This document shows positions 35,311-44,598 of a DNA stretch of 64,000 nucleotides, one piece after another. A model generated the notes under the pieces. That model was not told the DNA's origin. It saw only the letters and a program-made list of their open reading frames with translations, and made no database searches. Each line of letters opens with the position of its first letter. Within the stretch, counting starts at the first letter, position 1. Position numbers and translations under genes: made by a program. The stretch is from JAQBXX01 sp947085325. GTDB taxonomy: Bacteria > Pseudomonadota > Gammaproteobacteria > SURF-13. The stretch covers positions 39,831 to 103,830 of the forward strand of contig CAMTVY010000008.1 in the NCBI GenBank assembly GCA_947085325.1. Direction: 5' to 3'.

Positions 35311-36258
35311 TCAGGCTGTATACTGGTTTTGTGCCTGTAAATCAGCATGGTACGACGAGCGGACCATGGGGCCGCTGGCGACATTGCTGAAGCCCATGTG
35401 TCTACCGGTGTCGGCCAGCTGATCAAATTCTTCCGGGGTGACAAAGCGTGCCACCGCAAGGTGGTGGCGGCTGGGTTGCAGGTACTGGCCCAGGGTCAGC
35501 ATATCGACGTCATGCGCGCGCAGGTCACGCATGACCTGTTCGATCTCTGCGATATCTTCGCCCAGGCCCAGCATCAAGCCTGACTTGGTCGGTACACCGG
35601 GGTGCGCAGCCTTGAAGCGTTTGAGCAGGGTGAGCGAATACTGATAGTCGGCGCCGGGGCGGGCCTGCTTGTACAGGCGCGGCACGGTTTCCAGATTGTG
35701 GTTGAACACATCGGGCGGCGCCTGGTGCATGATGTCGAGGGCGATGTCCATGCGCCCGCGAAAGTCCGGCGTCAGGACTTCGATGCGGGTGTGCGGCGAC
35801 TGCTGGCGCACGGCCCGGATGCAGTTGACGAAGTGCTCCGCACCGCCGTCGCGCAGGTCATCGCGATCCACCGAGGTGATCACGACATATTTCAGGCCCA
35901 TGGACTGGATGACGTGGGCCAGGTTGGAGGGCTCCTGGGTATCCAGTGCTTCGGGCTTGCCGTGCGCGACATCGCAAAACGGGCAGCGTCGGGTGCAGAT
36001 CGCGCCCATGATCATGAAGGTGGCCGTGCCGTGGCCGAAGCATTCGCCGAGATTGGGGCAGGCGGCCTCTTCACACACGGTGTGCAGGCGGTGTTCGCGC
36101 AAGATGCCTTTGAGGCGTGCGACTTCCGGGCTGGCGGTGGATTTGGCGCGGATCCAGGCCGGTTTGCGCCCCAGCGTGGTGCTGGGAATGACCTTGATCG
36201 GGATGCGCGCGACCTTGGAGGCGCCTTTCAGCTCACGCAGTGTTTCGTTGTTGTCCAT
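35311..36258 (-). CDS. lipA: Lipoyl synthase
   Basis: LipA is a radical-SAM enzyme that inserts two sulfur atoms into octanoyl groups on lipoyl domains. The 315-residue protein shows the auxiliary cluster cysteines C62, C67 and C73, and the radical-SAM motif C88-C92-C95 (CTRRCPFC). I chose ATG at 36258 because family members start close to this point and lipB ends 11 bases upstream; the frame remains open to 36516 inside lipB. It is the last gene of the mreB-to-lipA run. Confidence 0.97.
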   Translation of the reverse strand: MDNNETLRELKGASKVARIPIKVIPSTTLGRKPAWIRAKSTASPEVARLKGILREHRLHTVCEEAACPNLGECFGHGTATFMIMGAICTRRCPFCDVAHGKPEALDTQEPSNLAHVIQSMGLKYVVITSVDRDDLRDGGAEHFVNCIRAVRQQSPHTRIEVLTPDFRGRMDIALDIMHQAPPDVFNHNLETVPRLYKQARPGADYQYSLTLLKRFKAAHPGVPTKSGLMLGLGEDIAEIEQVMRDLRAHDVDMLTLGQYLQPSRHHLAVARFVTPEEFDQLADTGRHMGFSNVASGPMVRSSYHADLQAQNQYTA

Positions 36259-36269
36259 GGCGGAGAGAG

Positions 36270-36962
36270 TCAGTAGCCCGCTGCGAGGCGGGCGGGGTCG
36301 GTTGGTGGTGAGACGTCTATAGGGTGTTCTGTCCCGATAGTGTAACCCAGGTGATGCGCAAGCTGGGCAACCAGACGGACAGCCGTCTGGGAAAAATCCG
36401 CCTGGATGCCGAGCGTGCGCATATCCGTGACGGGCAGGCCGGGGTGACCGCAAGGGTGGATATGGGCGTAGGGGGCGAGATCCATGGCCAGGTTGAGGCT
36501 CAGGCCGTGGTAGCAACAGCCTTGGCGCACGCGCAGCCCTAACGCCGCGATCTTGGCGCCGTCGACATACACGCCGGGTGCGTCGCGGCGGGGGCTGGCG
36601 GAGACGCCATGGTGCGCGAGCAGATCAATGACAGACTGCTCCAACGCATTGACCAGGTGGCGGACGCCGAGGCCGCGCCGGCGCAGATCGAGCAGCACAT
36701 AGGCCACGATTTGCCCCGGGCCATGATAGGTCATCTGGCCGCCGCGGTCGCTGTGCACGACGGGAATATCAGACGTGGCGCAGTCAGGCGCGTGTCGCGC
36801 GTTGAGTCCGCGGGTAAATACCGGCGGGTGCTCCACCAGCCAGATTTCATCGGTTGTAGAGGCGGTGCGAGCGGTGGTAAATGCGCGCATCGCCTCCCAA
36901 ACCGGGGCGTAATCGCGTACACCCAGTTGCCGCACCATCACCTCGGCGTTGTGGTCAGGCAT
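36270..36962 (-). CDS. lipB: Octanoyltransferase LipB
   Basis: LipB moves octanoate from acyl carrier protein to lipoyl domains. In the 230-residue protein the catalytic lysine K137 (GAKIAALG) and cysteine C171 (HPCGHPGLPVTD) are present, with the RGGQMTYHGPGQIV motif. ATG at 36962 was chosen; GTG at 36971 is in frame. The gene overlaps the 3-prime end of the aminotransferase gene. The small ybeD gene, often upstream of lipB in this class, is missing. Confidence 0.95.
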   Translation of the reverse strand: MPDHNAEVMVRQLGVRDYAPVWEAMRAFTTARTASTTDEIWLVEHPPVFTRGLNARHAPDCATSDIPVVHSDRGGQMTYHGPGQIVAYVLLDLRRRGLGVRHLVNALEQSVIDLLAHHGVSASPRRDAPGVYVDGAKIAALGLRVRQGCCYHGLSLNLAMDLAPYAHIHPCGHPGLPVTDMRTLGIQADFSQTAVRLVAQLAHHLGYTIGTEHPIDVSPPTDPARLAAGY

Positions 36963-37836
36963 GGGCGCCACTGCGCAGTTGCTGTTTGTAGTCCTGATAC
37001 AGCGCGGTCATGCGCTTCCATACCGGGCCGGGCTTGCCGCCGCTGACGGCCACGTCATCCAGCCGCGTCACCGGCATGATTTCCTTGGTGGAGCTGGTGA
37101 GCCAGATTTCATCTGCTGTGCGCAGTTCGGGCTCGCTGATGTCGGCCTCGCGCTGGGCAATGCCGGCGGCTTGTGCCAGCTCCAGTATCAGGTCGCGGGT
37201 GATGCCGGGCAGCAGCAGCGGGCCTTTGGGCGGGGTAATGACGGTGCCCTGCCTGACGATAAACAGGTTGCTCGCTGCGCCTTCGGTGACGGCGCCGTCG
37301 CGGATCAGGATGGCCTCCGTCGCGCCACGTTCGACCGCCTCCTGTCGCAGCAGGATGTTGGGCAGCAGGGCAATGGCCTTGATGTGACAGTACTTCCAGC
37401 GGATGTCTGGCAGCGTGACCGCGGCGATGCCCTGCGTCGCAAAGGTTTCCGGCACGGGTGGCAGTGGGTTGCTCATGGCCAACACTGTGGGCGTCACCCC
37501 TTGCGGGAAGGCATGGTCGCGCTTGGCAACGCCGCGCGTCACCTGCAGGTAGATGTACTGGTCAGGGTTGTCCTGCGCTGCATTCTGGCGCAGCAGTTCG
37601 CTCAGTATCTCGTCCCACTGTGGGTGCGAGAGCGGGTTGCTGATGCGCACTCCGGCCAGGCTGTGATCAAGGCGCGCCAGGTGTTCCGCAAGACGGAACA
37701 GTTTTCCGCTATAGGCCGGGATTACTTCGTATACACCGTCACCGAAGATAAAGCCGCGGTCCAGCACGGGCACGCAGGCCTGCTCAAGCGGTAAAAACTT
37801 ACCGTTCAGATAAACAATGGGAGAGGTAGTTGTCAT
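36955..37836 (-). CDS. dat: D-amino acid aminotransferase (class IV PLP enzyme)
   Basis: The 293-residue protein has the fold-type IV pattern: LDRGFIFGDGVYEV near residue 25, the PLP lysine in CHIKAIALLPNIL (about K153), EAILIRDGAVTEGAASNLFI and WLTSSTKEIMPV. D-alanine aminotransferase converts D-Ala and 2-oxoglutarate to pyruvate and D-Glu; a branched-chain or aminodeoxychorismate role is possible, since the family is hard to split. Position next to dacA, which frees D-alanine from wall peptides, supports D-amino acid recycling. A family B repeat lies between the two genes. Confidence 0.85.
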   Translation of the reverse strand: MTTTSPIVYLNGKFLPLEQACVPVLDRGFIFGDGVYEVIPAYSGKLFRLAEHLARLDHSLAGVRISNPLSHPQWDEILSELLRQNAAQDNPDQYIYLQVTRGVAKRDHAFPQGVTPTVLAMSNPLPPVPETFATQGIAAVTLPDIRWKYCHIKAIALLPNILLRQEAVERGATEAILIRDGAVTEGAASNLFIVRQGTVITPPKGPLLLPGITRDLILELAQAAGIAQREADISEPELRTADEIWLTSSTKEIMPVTRLDDVAVSGGKPGPVWKRMTALYQDYKQQLRSGAHA

Positions 37837-37915
37837 AAATTAAGCGGCTGGTGACGAGTAGCTGGTGGCAAGATACCCATGCTTTTTCTCGCTGCTTGCC
37901 ACTCGCTACTGTTTT
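37837..37915. repeat. Imperfect palindromic repeat between dacA and dat (family B)
   Basis: The 79-base spacer contains AGTAGCTGGTGGCAAG (37857-37872), which pairs with CTTGCCACTCGCTACT (37895-37910) with two mismatches, leaving a loop of about 22 bases. The core AGTAGCGAGTGGC recurs between gatA and gatB and, in varied form, between sucC and sucD. Here the left arm runs into GGCAAGATAC, a unit also seen near the start of rlpA (about 40052-40063). Confidence 0.75.
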
Positions 37916-39094
37916 TTAATTCCACCACAGGCGGATGCTGTCAATCAGGCGCCGCCACAGGCTGCCCTGTGCTACTTCGTGCAGCGCTACCAGCGGCGGT
38001 TTGGCGATCACGTCACCCGCGAGCGACACATTCACGTTGCCGAAGGACTGGCCCTTGGCCACTGGCGCGATGATATGCGCGTGCATGTCCATCGAGGCCG
38101 AGAGGTTCGTGTATTGGCCGCGCGGCACCGTAACGTAGAGGTCAGTGTTGAGGCCGAGACGCAGGTTGCGTTCAGCGCCTTTCCAGACCGGCAGGGTATA
38201 GAGCTCTTGCCCGGCGGCATACAGCCGGTGGGTTTCGAAGAAGCGAAAGCCGTAATTCAGGAGCGCCAGACTTTCCTGCGCGCGCGACTTCTCGTCCTTG
38301 GTGCCGAGCACTACCGAGACCAGGCGCATGCCGTCGCGCAATGCCGAAGCCACCAGACAGAACCCGGCGCTGTCGGTGTGTCCTGTCTTCACGCCGTCAA
38401 CGCCCTGATCGCGCCACAGCAGCAGATTACGGTTGAACTGGGTGATGTTGTTGTAGCTGAATTCCTTGATGGAGTACCACGCGTAGTACTCGGGAAACTC
38501 CATGATAATGGCGCGCGCCAGCAGCGCGATATCGTGCGCCGTGACGTACAGGTCGGGGTCTGGCAGGCCGGTGCTGTTGGTGAAATGGCTGTTGGCCATG
38601 CCCAGCTCCTGGGCATGCTGGTTCATGAGGGTGGCGAAACCTTCTTCAGTGCCCGCCACATGCTCGGCCAGCGCCACGCTGGCATCGTTGCCGGACTGGA
38701 TGATCATGCCCTTGAGCAGGTCTTCCAGTGACACCTGGGTGTTCACCTTCACAAACATGCGCGAACCCTCCATGCGCCACGCCCTTTCGCTGATGGTGGC
38801 CTGATCAGCAAGCTTGATCTTGCCTGCCGCGAGTTCCTTGAATACGCTGTAGGCGGTCATGAGCTTGGTGAGGCTGGCTGGCTCCATCCGCTCATCAGCC
38901 TGGCTCTCCGCCAGCACACGCTGGCTGTGAGCGTCGATCAGGACATAGGCGCGTGCTGCAATTGCAGGTGCGGCAGGAATGGGTCGTGCCGCACTGGCAG
39001 GTGCATCGGTGGAGGGCGCGGCATGCGCCGCATGCAGGGCGGTGAGCAATGCAAGACTGCACAGCATACGAGTCATAGTCATCATGATAAACAA
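37916..39094 (-). CDS. dacA: D-alanyl-D-alanine carboxypeptidase (PBP5/6 family)
   Basis: This enzyme trims the terminal D-Ala from peptidoglycan pentapeptides. The 392-residue protein has a signal peptide ending near the AHAA repeat (about residues 20-26), the SLTK active-site motif (S74, K77), SGNDAS as the second motif and KTGHTD as the third, followed by the PBP5 C-terminal domain and an amphipathic tail (LWRRLIDSIRLWW) that anchors such proteins to the membrane. ATG at 39094 is followed by nearby in-frame ATGs, so the exact start is uncertain by a few residues. Confidence 0.95.
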   Translation of the reverse strand: MFIMMTMTRMLCSLALLTALHAAHAAPSTDAPASAARPIPAAPAIAARAYVLIDAHSQRVLAESQADERMEPASLTKLMTAYSVFKELAAGKIKLADQATISERAWRMEGSRMFVKVNTQVSLEDLLKGMIIQSGNDASVALAEHVAGTEEGFATLMNQHAQELGMANSHFTNSTGLPDPDLYVTAHDIALLARAIIMEFPEYYAWYSIKEFSYNNITQFNRNLLLWRDQGVDGVKTGHTDSAGFCLVASALRDGMRLVSVVLGTKDEKSRAQESLALLNYGFRFFETHRLYAAGQELYTLPVWKGAERNLRLGLNTDLYVTVPRGQYTNLSASMDMHAHIIAPVAKGQSFGNVNVSLAGDVIAKPPLVALHEVAQGSLWRRLIDSIRLWWN

Positions 39095-39156
39095 TCGCCT
39101 TTGAGTAACATCATTTAGTGAAGAGCGCTTAGTGAAGAGCGCCGAATCGGGTCGTG

Positions 39157-40083
39157 TCAGTCAATGACCACCTGCGGTGTACCGAATCCGAACTGATTGA
39201 GTATACCGCTCAAGCGAGCTGTCTCCTCGGCACTTTCCACCGGCCCGATGCGCACACGGTAGAGCGTGCCGTCATGGCTAGCCGCTTCCATGATCTGCAC
39301 GGTTACGTTCGCCTTGCTCAGCAACGCGTCGCGCAGACGTTCGGCATTGTCGCGGCTCTGGAAGGCCCCCACCTGAAGGTAGGTTGGGGATGCGGACGAG
39401 GACTGTGCTGCCTGGAACGGGACAGGTGTTGGTCGGTCATTGGGGGCAACAGCCGTGGACGCCGGCGTGGAGGTGTCAATCACCCGCACTTCGACCTGGC
39501 CGGTGCCTGTATCGAGCATGCCCAGCCGGCTCGCTGCGGCATAGGAGAGGTCGATCAGGCGGTTGTCCACGAAGGGTCCGCGGTCATTGATGCGCACGAT
39601 CAGCGTGCGCCCGTTACGCAGGTTGGTGACTTGTGCATAACAGGGGATGGGCAGTGTCTTGTGCGCTGCGGTGAAGGCATACATGTCATACGGTTCGCGG
39701 CTGGAGGTGTATTGGCCGTGAAACTTGGTGCCATACCACGAGGCAGTGCCGCGCTCGACATAGCCTGTGCTGCTCTCCATGACGAAATATCGCTTGCCAT
39801 AGACGGTATAAGAAGGCGGGTTGCCATATCTGCTGCGAGGCTCGGGGCGCGGCACCGGCTCGGGCAGGGATGCGAAATCGGGCGGATTCGCTGGTGCACC
39901 ATCGCGCGCGGGCCTCTCCGGCGTCGACGGAGACACGACGACTGACTTCGGTGCCGTGCCGCAGGCGGACAGCACTGCAACCAGCAGCAGGCAGCAGACG
40001 GCAAGCGGCAAACGGGTAGGGAAGGGGTAACTGCATGCCCCCCTGGGCGGGTAGCAAGATACAGGTTTACTGGCGTTGCGCAC
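39157..40083 (-). CDS. rlpA: RlpA-like lipoprotein, septal ring lytic transglycosylase
   Basis: RlpA proteins act on denuded glycan strands and help cell separation. The product has a lipobox (VLSAC near residue 41 from the first start), a double-psi beta-barrel domain (GTASWYGTKFHGQYTSS, RINDRGPFV, SYAAASRLGM) and a C-terminal SPOR domain (LQVGAFQSRDNAERLR). The start is unclear: GTG at 40083 gives 24 residues before the hydrophobic core and overlaps mltB; TTG at 40011 gives a very short signal without positive charge. The N-terminal stretch partly derives from a repeat-like sequence (GGTAGCAAGATAC). Confidence 0.88.
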   Translation of the reverse strand: MRNASKPVSCYPPRGACSYPFPTRLPLAVCCLLLVAVLSACGTAPKSVVVSPSTPERPARDGAPANPPDFASLPEPVPRPEPRSRYGNPPSYTVYGKRYFVMESSTGYVERGTASWYGTKFHGQYTSSREPYDMYAFTAAHKTLPIPCYAQVTNLRNGRTLIVRINDRGPFVDNRLIDLSYAAASRLGMLDTGTGQVEVRVIDTSTPASTAVAPNDRPTPVPFQAAQSSSASPTYLQVGAFQSRDNAERLRDALLSKANVTVQIMEAASHDGTLYRVRIGPVESAEETARLSGILNQFGFGTPQVVID

Positions 40084-41071
40084 GAATCTCCTGGCTCAAC
40101 TGGTAGACAGCCATGGCATAAAGGGCGCTGTTATTATAACGGGTAATCGTATAAAAATTCTGCATGCCTACCCAGTATTCCATGTCATTGCCACCTTCGA
40201 GTTCCAGCAGTGTGCCGCGCACGATGCCCGAGCCCAAAGCAGGTGTGGACGGTGGGTCGGTATCATTGAGGGTGATGCCGTAGTGAGGCAGTTGATCGAT
40301 GCCCAGTTCAGGTTTGAGCCCTGCATCAAGCAGGAGGGTGTATTTGTCGCCGCGCACCCGGGCCCGGCTTGCAATGCGCGCGCCGGGTTGCCAGCCGTGT
40401 ACGCTGAGGTAGTTGGCAACGCTGCCGATCACGTCGTCGATATCGCCCCACAAGTCGCGTCGGCCGTCCTTGTTAAAGTCCACGGCATAGCGGCGAAAGC
40501 TGCTGGGCATGAATTGCGGCAACCCCATGGCGCCGGCATAAGAGCCTTTGGGTACGGTGGCATCAATCTGCTCTTCGCGCGCGAGCAGCAGGTAGTGTTC
40601 GAGTTCGCTGCGGAAGAAGGGGCTGCGCGCCGGATAGTCGAAGGCAAGCGTAGCGAGTGCATCGAGTACCCGGTAGCTGCCGGTGTTTTTGCCGTAGCGC
40701 GTTTCCACGCCGATGATGGCCACAATAATTTCAGCAGGTACGCCATAGACGCTTTCGGCGCGCGCCAGAATGGCCGCATGTGTGTTCCAGAATTCCACGC
40801 CACCGCTAATGCGGGACGGGTTTACGAAGATGGGGCGGTAGTCGCGCCACGGTTTTCTTTCCGCAGGGGAGCTGATGGCGTCGAGGATGGACGACTTGGT
40901 CTCGGCCTGCGCAAGCAATCGGGTTATCTCCACACGGTCAAAGCCATTCTGTTTGACCATCTCGTCGATGAAGCCTTGCAGATCCGGACGGGAATCGACA
41001 TCCAGGGCGCTGACAGTAGGCCCATAGAGGGCACAAAGCAGTGGCAGGAACAACATTTTCAGTTTGTGCAC
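40067..41071 (-). CDS. mltB: Lytic murein transglycosylase B
   Basis: MltB cleaves peptidoglycan glycan strands. The 334-residue protein has the catalytic Glu in IIGVETRYGKNTG, the GAMGLPQFMPSSF motif and a DFNKDGRRDLW calcium-type loop. The N-terminal signal (MLFLPLLCALYGPTVSALD) lacks a lipobox cysteine, unlike E. coli MltB, so this form is probably soluble in the periplasm. It sits between rodA (8-base gap) and rlpA (overlap). Confidence 0.94.
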   Translation of the reverse strand: MHKLKMLFLPLLCALYGPTVSALDVDSRPDLQGFIDEMVKQNGFDRVEITRLLAQAETKSSILDAISSPAERKPWRDYRPIFVNPSRISGGVEFWNTHAAILARAESVYGVPAEIIVAIIGVETRYGKNTGSYRVLDALATLAFDYPARSPFFRSELEHYLLLAREEQIDATVPKGSYAGAMGLPQFMPSSFRRYAVDFNKDGRRDLWGDIDDVIGSVANYLSVHGWQPGARIASRARVRGDKYTLLLDAGLKPELGIDQLPHYGITLNDTDPPSTPALGSGIVRGTLLELEGGNDMEYWVGMQNFYTITRYNNSALYAMAVYQLSQEIRAQRQ

Positions 41072-41079
41072 GGTGAGTC

Positions 41080-42174
41080 TCAGGAGTGTTCGCGTCTGCG
41101 ATGGGTGTGGATGGACATGAGGATACCGAAAGATGCCATCAGTGTCACCAGCGACGTACCGCCGTAGCTGATGAGCGGCAAGGGCACACCCACCACGGGC
41201 ACCAGTCCGGTGACCATGCCGATGTTGATCAGGATGTAGGTAAAGAAACTGAGTATCAGTCCGCCCGCGATCAGGCGGTTGAAGTTGTTTTGGGCGCTGT
41301 AGGCGATAATGAGGCCGCGCACGATGACGAACAGGAACAGCGCAAGCAGCAGCACCGCGCCGATCAGGCCGAACTCTTCGCCGTAGACCGCGAAAATGAA
41401 GTCGGTGGTGCGTTCGGGAATGAAGTCGAGATAGGACTGGGTGCCGTTCAGCCAGCCTTTGCCGAATACGCCGCCCGAGCCAATGGCGATGGTGGATTGC
41501 AGGATGTGATAGCCCGCGCCGAGCGGGTCTTTCTCCGGGTCGAGAAAGGTGAGCAGGCGCTGGCGCTGGTAGTCATGCATGACGCGCCAGACTAAGGGGA
41601 TGGCGGCGGTGGCCAGCAATGCTGCGCCGCCGATCACCCGCCAGCGCAGGCCGGACAGCAGCAGCACGAACATGCCTGCGCTGGCGACCAGCACCGCCGT
41701 ACCCATGTCCGGCTGTTTGGCAATGAGCGCAGTCGGCACGGCGATTAACGCCAGCACCACCAGCGCACGCGACAGATTGGGCGGCAGCGGCCGGCTGCCG
41801 AGATACCAGGCCACCATCAGCGGTACTGCGAGCTTCATGATCTCGGAGGGCTGGAAGCGCAACCCGCCGATCTGCAACCAGCGTTGCGCCCCTTTGGCCG
41901 TGTCGCCGAACAGCAGGACTGCAATGAGCAGAATCAGGCCGACGCCAAACAGCAGGGGTGCGGCCTGCTGATAGCGATGCGGTGGTATTTGTGCCAGCAC
42001 GAACATCAGGCCGAAGGCAAGGCCAAAGCGCAGCAGTTGCCGCCACAGCAATTGCATGTCCTGGCCACCTGCGCTGTAGAGCACCAGCAGGCTGACGCTG
42101 GCCAGCAGCAACAGTCCTGCGAGCAGCGGGCCGTCGAGATGCAGCTTGTGCCAGGGGCTGATCATGCTACTCAT
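41080..42174 (-). CDS. rodA: Rod-shape SEDS glycosyltransferase RodA
   Basis: RodA polymerises peptidoglycan glycan strands with PBP2 in the elongasome. The 364-residue protein has about ten helices and the SEDS signatures (AKGAQRWLQIGGLRFQPSE near residue 97; FIPERTTDFIFAVYGEEFG; the C-terminal GVPLPLISYGGTSL). It overlaps mrdA by eight bases, which suggests coupled production of the two partners. Confidence 0.97.
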   Translation of the reverse strand: MSSMISPWHKLHLDGPLLAGLLLLASVSLLVLYSAGGQDMQLLWRQLLRFGLAFGLMFVLAQIPPHRYQQAAPLLFGVGLILLIAVLLFGDTAKGAQRWLQIGGLRFQPSEIMKLAVPLMVAWYLGSRPLPPNLSRALVVLALIAVPTALIAKQPDMGTAVLVASAGMFVLLLSGLRWRVIGGAALLATAAIPLVWRVMHDYQRQRLLTFLDPEKDPLGAGYHILQSTIAIGSGGVFGKGWLNGTQSYLDFIPERTTDFIFAVYGEEFGLIGAVLLLALFLFVIVRGLIIAYSAQNNFNRLIAGGLILSFFTYILINIGMVTGLVPVVGVPLPLISYGGTSLVTLMASFGILMSIHTHRRREHS

Positions 42175-44077
42175 TCAGATCCGGATCAATGCTACCGGTA
42201 TCGACAGGCTCGGCAGGTGGCTTCCCCAGCAGATACTGATCCATCACCTTGCGTGCAATGGGTGCCGCTACACTGCCGCCATGACCGCCGTTTTCCACCA
42301 GCACCGCCACAGCGATGCGCGGGTGCTCCGCCGGTGCGAAGGCAATAAACAGGGCATGGTCACGCAGGCGCAGATCTATGTCTTTCTGCACATATTTTTC
42401 GCCCTGTTTGATGCCGAATACCTGCGCGGTACCGGTTTTACCGGCGATGGTGTAGGGAGATTTGATGCCAATGGCGCGGGCCGTGCCGCGTGGGCCGTGC
42501 ACCACCTGGGTCATGGCCGCGATAACACTGTCCCAGTTCCGGCCATCCTTGACCGGCACGGCGGTGCTGCCGGGGGTCTCTGGCAAGGTGACATGGCCGG
42601 TGGCAGCGTCATGGATTTCAGCAACTATCCGGGGTGTGCTGTGCGTGCCACGCATGGCGAGTGTGGCGCTGGCAACGGCAAGTTGCAGCGGGGTGGTGAG
42701 CATATACCCCTGGCCAATCCCGGTGATGACGGTTTCACCCGGGTACCAGGGCTGTTGGCGGGCGCGCCGCTTCCATTGTGCTGAAGGCAGCAGGCCCGGG
42801 AGTTCGCCGCCGATATCGATACCGGTCTTCTGGCCGAAACCGAACGGGCTCAGAAAACTGTGTAACCGGGTGATGCCGAGTATGTCGGCAAGGGTATAGA
42901 AGTACACATCACAAGATTCCACTATGGCACGTTCCAGATCGACCGTGCCATGGCCTTTGGGATTCCAGTCACGGTAGCGGTGCTGATGGCCCTTGAGGCT
43001 GAACCAGCCGGGGCAGAAGGTATTCTGCTGTTCGGTAATGACGCCCAGCTCGAGGCCGCCCAGGCCGATAAACGGCTTGATCGTGGAGCCGGGCGGGTAC
43101 TGGCCGCGCAAGGCGCGATTGTAGAGCGGCTTGTCAGGCGAGTGATTCAGCGCGTTGTAGTCCTTGCTGTCGATGCCGTTCACAAACAGATTGGGGTCAT
43201 AGGCGGGTTGGCTCACCAGTGCGAGCACCGCACCGTTGGCGGGGTCGAGTGCGACGACAGCGCCGCGCTGTTGGCCCAGTGCTGCGGCAGCGACCGATTG
43301 CAGTTGAATGTCCAGATTGAGGTGCAGGGTGTCTCCGGTCTGCGACGGGGTGCGTTGCAGCACACGCAGCAGACGGCCCTGGGCGTTGGTTTCCACCTGC
43401 TCGAAGCCGACCGTGCCATGCAGTACATCTTCATAGGTTTTTTCCACGCCGGTTTTGCCGATATGCGTGCTGCCGCTGTAATTGATCGGGTCGAGCTGCG
43501 CAAGATCGTCTTCGCTGATGCGCGCGACATAGCCCAGCGCGTGCGCGGCAAGCTCGGCGTGGGGATAGTAGCGCACCATGCCGGCGGTGATATCGACCCC
43601 CGGGAAGCGCGGGCGGTTTACCGCAAAACGCGCTAGCTCCTCTTCTGAAAGATGTTGTCGCAGCTGCACACCCTTGCTGTAACGCTTCTGCGATCGCAGC
43701 CGCTGGAAGCGTTTTAGGTCGGCGTCGGTAATGTTAATCACGCCCTGCAATGCCGCGAGCATGGCACTCATGTCCTGCACCTGCTCGGGAATCACTTCGA
43801 GCCCGAACGAGGGTACATTTTGTGCGAGCAGCACGCCATTGCGGTCGTAGATCAGCCCTCGCGCTGGCGGCAGTGAGACGATGCTGATCTGATTGTTTTT
43901 GGACAGCGTGATGTAACGCTCGTGATTGATGACTTGCAGATAGACCAGCCGGCCCAACACGACGAGTACCAGCAGCACGGTGAATGCGAGGGCGATCACC
44001 ATGCGCCGACGCAACAAGCGCGTTTCGCGCACCGGATCGCGCAGATGATCTTTGGCGGTGATACGGCGATCCATCAT
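42167..44077 (-). CDS. mrdA: Penicillin-binding protein 2 (elongation transpeptidase)
   Basis: PBP2 cross-links peptidoglycan during side-wall growth. The 636-residue protein has one N-terminal membrane helix (about residues 26-48), the pedestal domain with RGLIYDRNG, and the transpeptidase motifs STIK (S331), SCD within VESCDVYFY and KTG within AGKTGTAQV. The SxD second motif is normal for PBP2. Upstream is mreD, downstream rodA. Confidence 0.97.
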   Translation of the reverse strand: MMDRRITAKDHLRDPVRETRLLRRRMVIALAFTVLLVLVVLGRLVYLQVINHERYITLSKNNQISIVSLPPARGLIYDRNGVLLAQNVPSFGLEVIPEQVQDMSAMLAALQGVINITDADLKRFQRLRSQKRYSKGVQLRQHLSEEELARFAVNRPRFPGVDITAGMVRYYPHAELAAHALGYVARISEDDLAQLDPINYSGSTHIGKTGVEKTYEDVLHGTVGFEQVETNAQGRLLRVLQRTPSQTGDTLHLNLDIQLQSVAAAALGQQRGAVVALDPANGAVLALVSQPAYDPNLFVNGIDSKDYNALNHSPDKPLYNRALRGQYPPGSTIKPFIGLGGLELGVITEQQNTFCPGWFSLKGHQHRYRDWNPKGHGTVDLERAIVESCDVYFYTLADILGITRLHSFLSPFGFGQKTGIDIGGELPGLLPSAQWKRRARQQPWYPGETVITGIGQGYMLTTPLQLAVASATLAMRGTHSTPRIVAEIHDAATGHVTLPETPGSTAVPVKDGRNWDSVIAAMTQVVHGPRGTARAIGIKSPYTIAGKTGTAQVFGIKQGEKYVQKDIDLRLRDHALFIAFAPAEHPRIAVAVLVENGGHGGSVAAPIARKVMDQYLLGKPPAEPVDTGSIDPDLNE

Positions 44078-44109
44078 TTAGCTGCTGTTGCCAGCGGGTA
44101 GTGCGTGGA

Positions 44110-44598
44110 TCATGTGACCCGCAGCGTGCGACGCAGATTGCGTAGCACCAGATATATGGGTGGCCACAGCAGCATGCTGGTCAGGGTCGGTAGCAGGTAA
44201 CCCCAGCGCCAGGGGATCTGGTGGGTCATACCGGTAATCCACAGCACCAGCATCTGCTCGATAAACACCAGTGCAAGAATGCTGAGCGCCTGTTGCCAGA
44301 GCGTGAACAGGCGTATTCGCATGTAGAGATTGAGCGTGATGTAGGCCACGAGCGCAAAGGCGAGTGCGTGTTGTCCGAGCAGGGTGCCGGTGGCGGCGTC
44401 CATCAGTAGCCCCATGCCCCAGGCAGTGCCGATGCCGATGCGATGCGGCAAGGCCAGACACCAGTAGATAAGTACCAGCATCACCCACTCCGGGCGTGCC
44501 AGTGTGGCCCACGTGGGGATGGGTACCAGGCTCAGCATCAGCGCTGCCAGCAGGGAGAACGCAACGACCCAGCCGCGACGCGGGCGAAACGGGCTCAT
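44110..44598 (-). CDS. mreD: Rod-shape determining membrane protein MreD
   Basis: MreD is an integral membrane part of the elongasome. The 162-residue protein has five or six hydrophobic helices and the family segment ILVLIYWCLALPHRIGIGTAWGMGLLMD (visible as PHRIG and GLLMDAATGTLLGQ). It overlaps mreC by four bases and precedes mrdA by 32 bases. Assignment depends partly on position, since the family is poorly conserved. Confidence 0.93.
   Translation of the reverse strand: MSPFRPRRGWVVAFSLLAALMLSLVPIPTWATLARPEWVMLVLIYWCLALPHRIGIGTAWGMGLLMDAATGTLLGQHALAFALVAYITLNLYMRIRLFTLWQQALSILALVFIEQMLVLWITGMTHQIPWRWGYLLPTLTSMLLWPPIYLVLRNLRRTLRVT

Noticed and set aside
40076..41167. Long open frame on the + strand opposite mltB
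   Set aside because: MltB on the minus strand has a full catalytic domain and signal peptide; the opposite frame has no family features.
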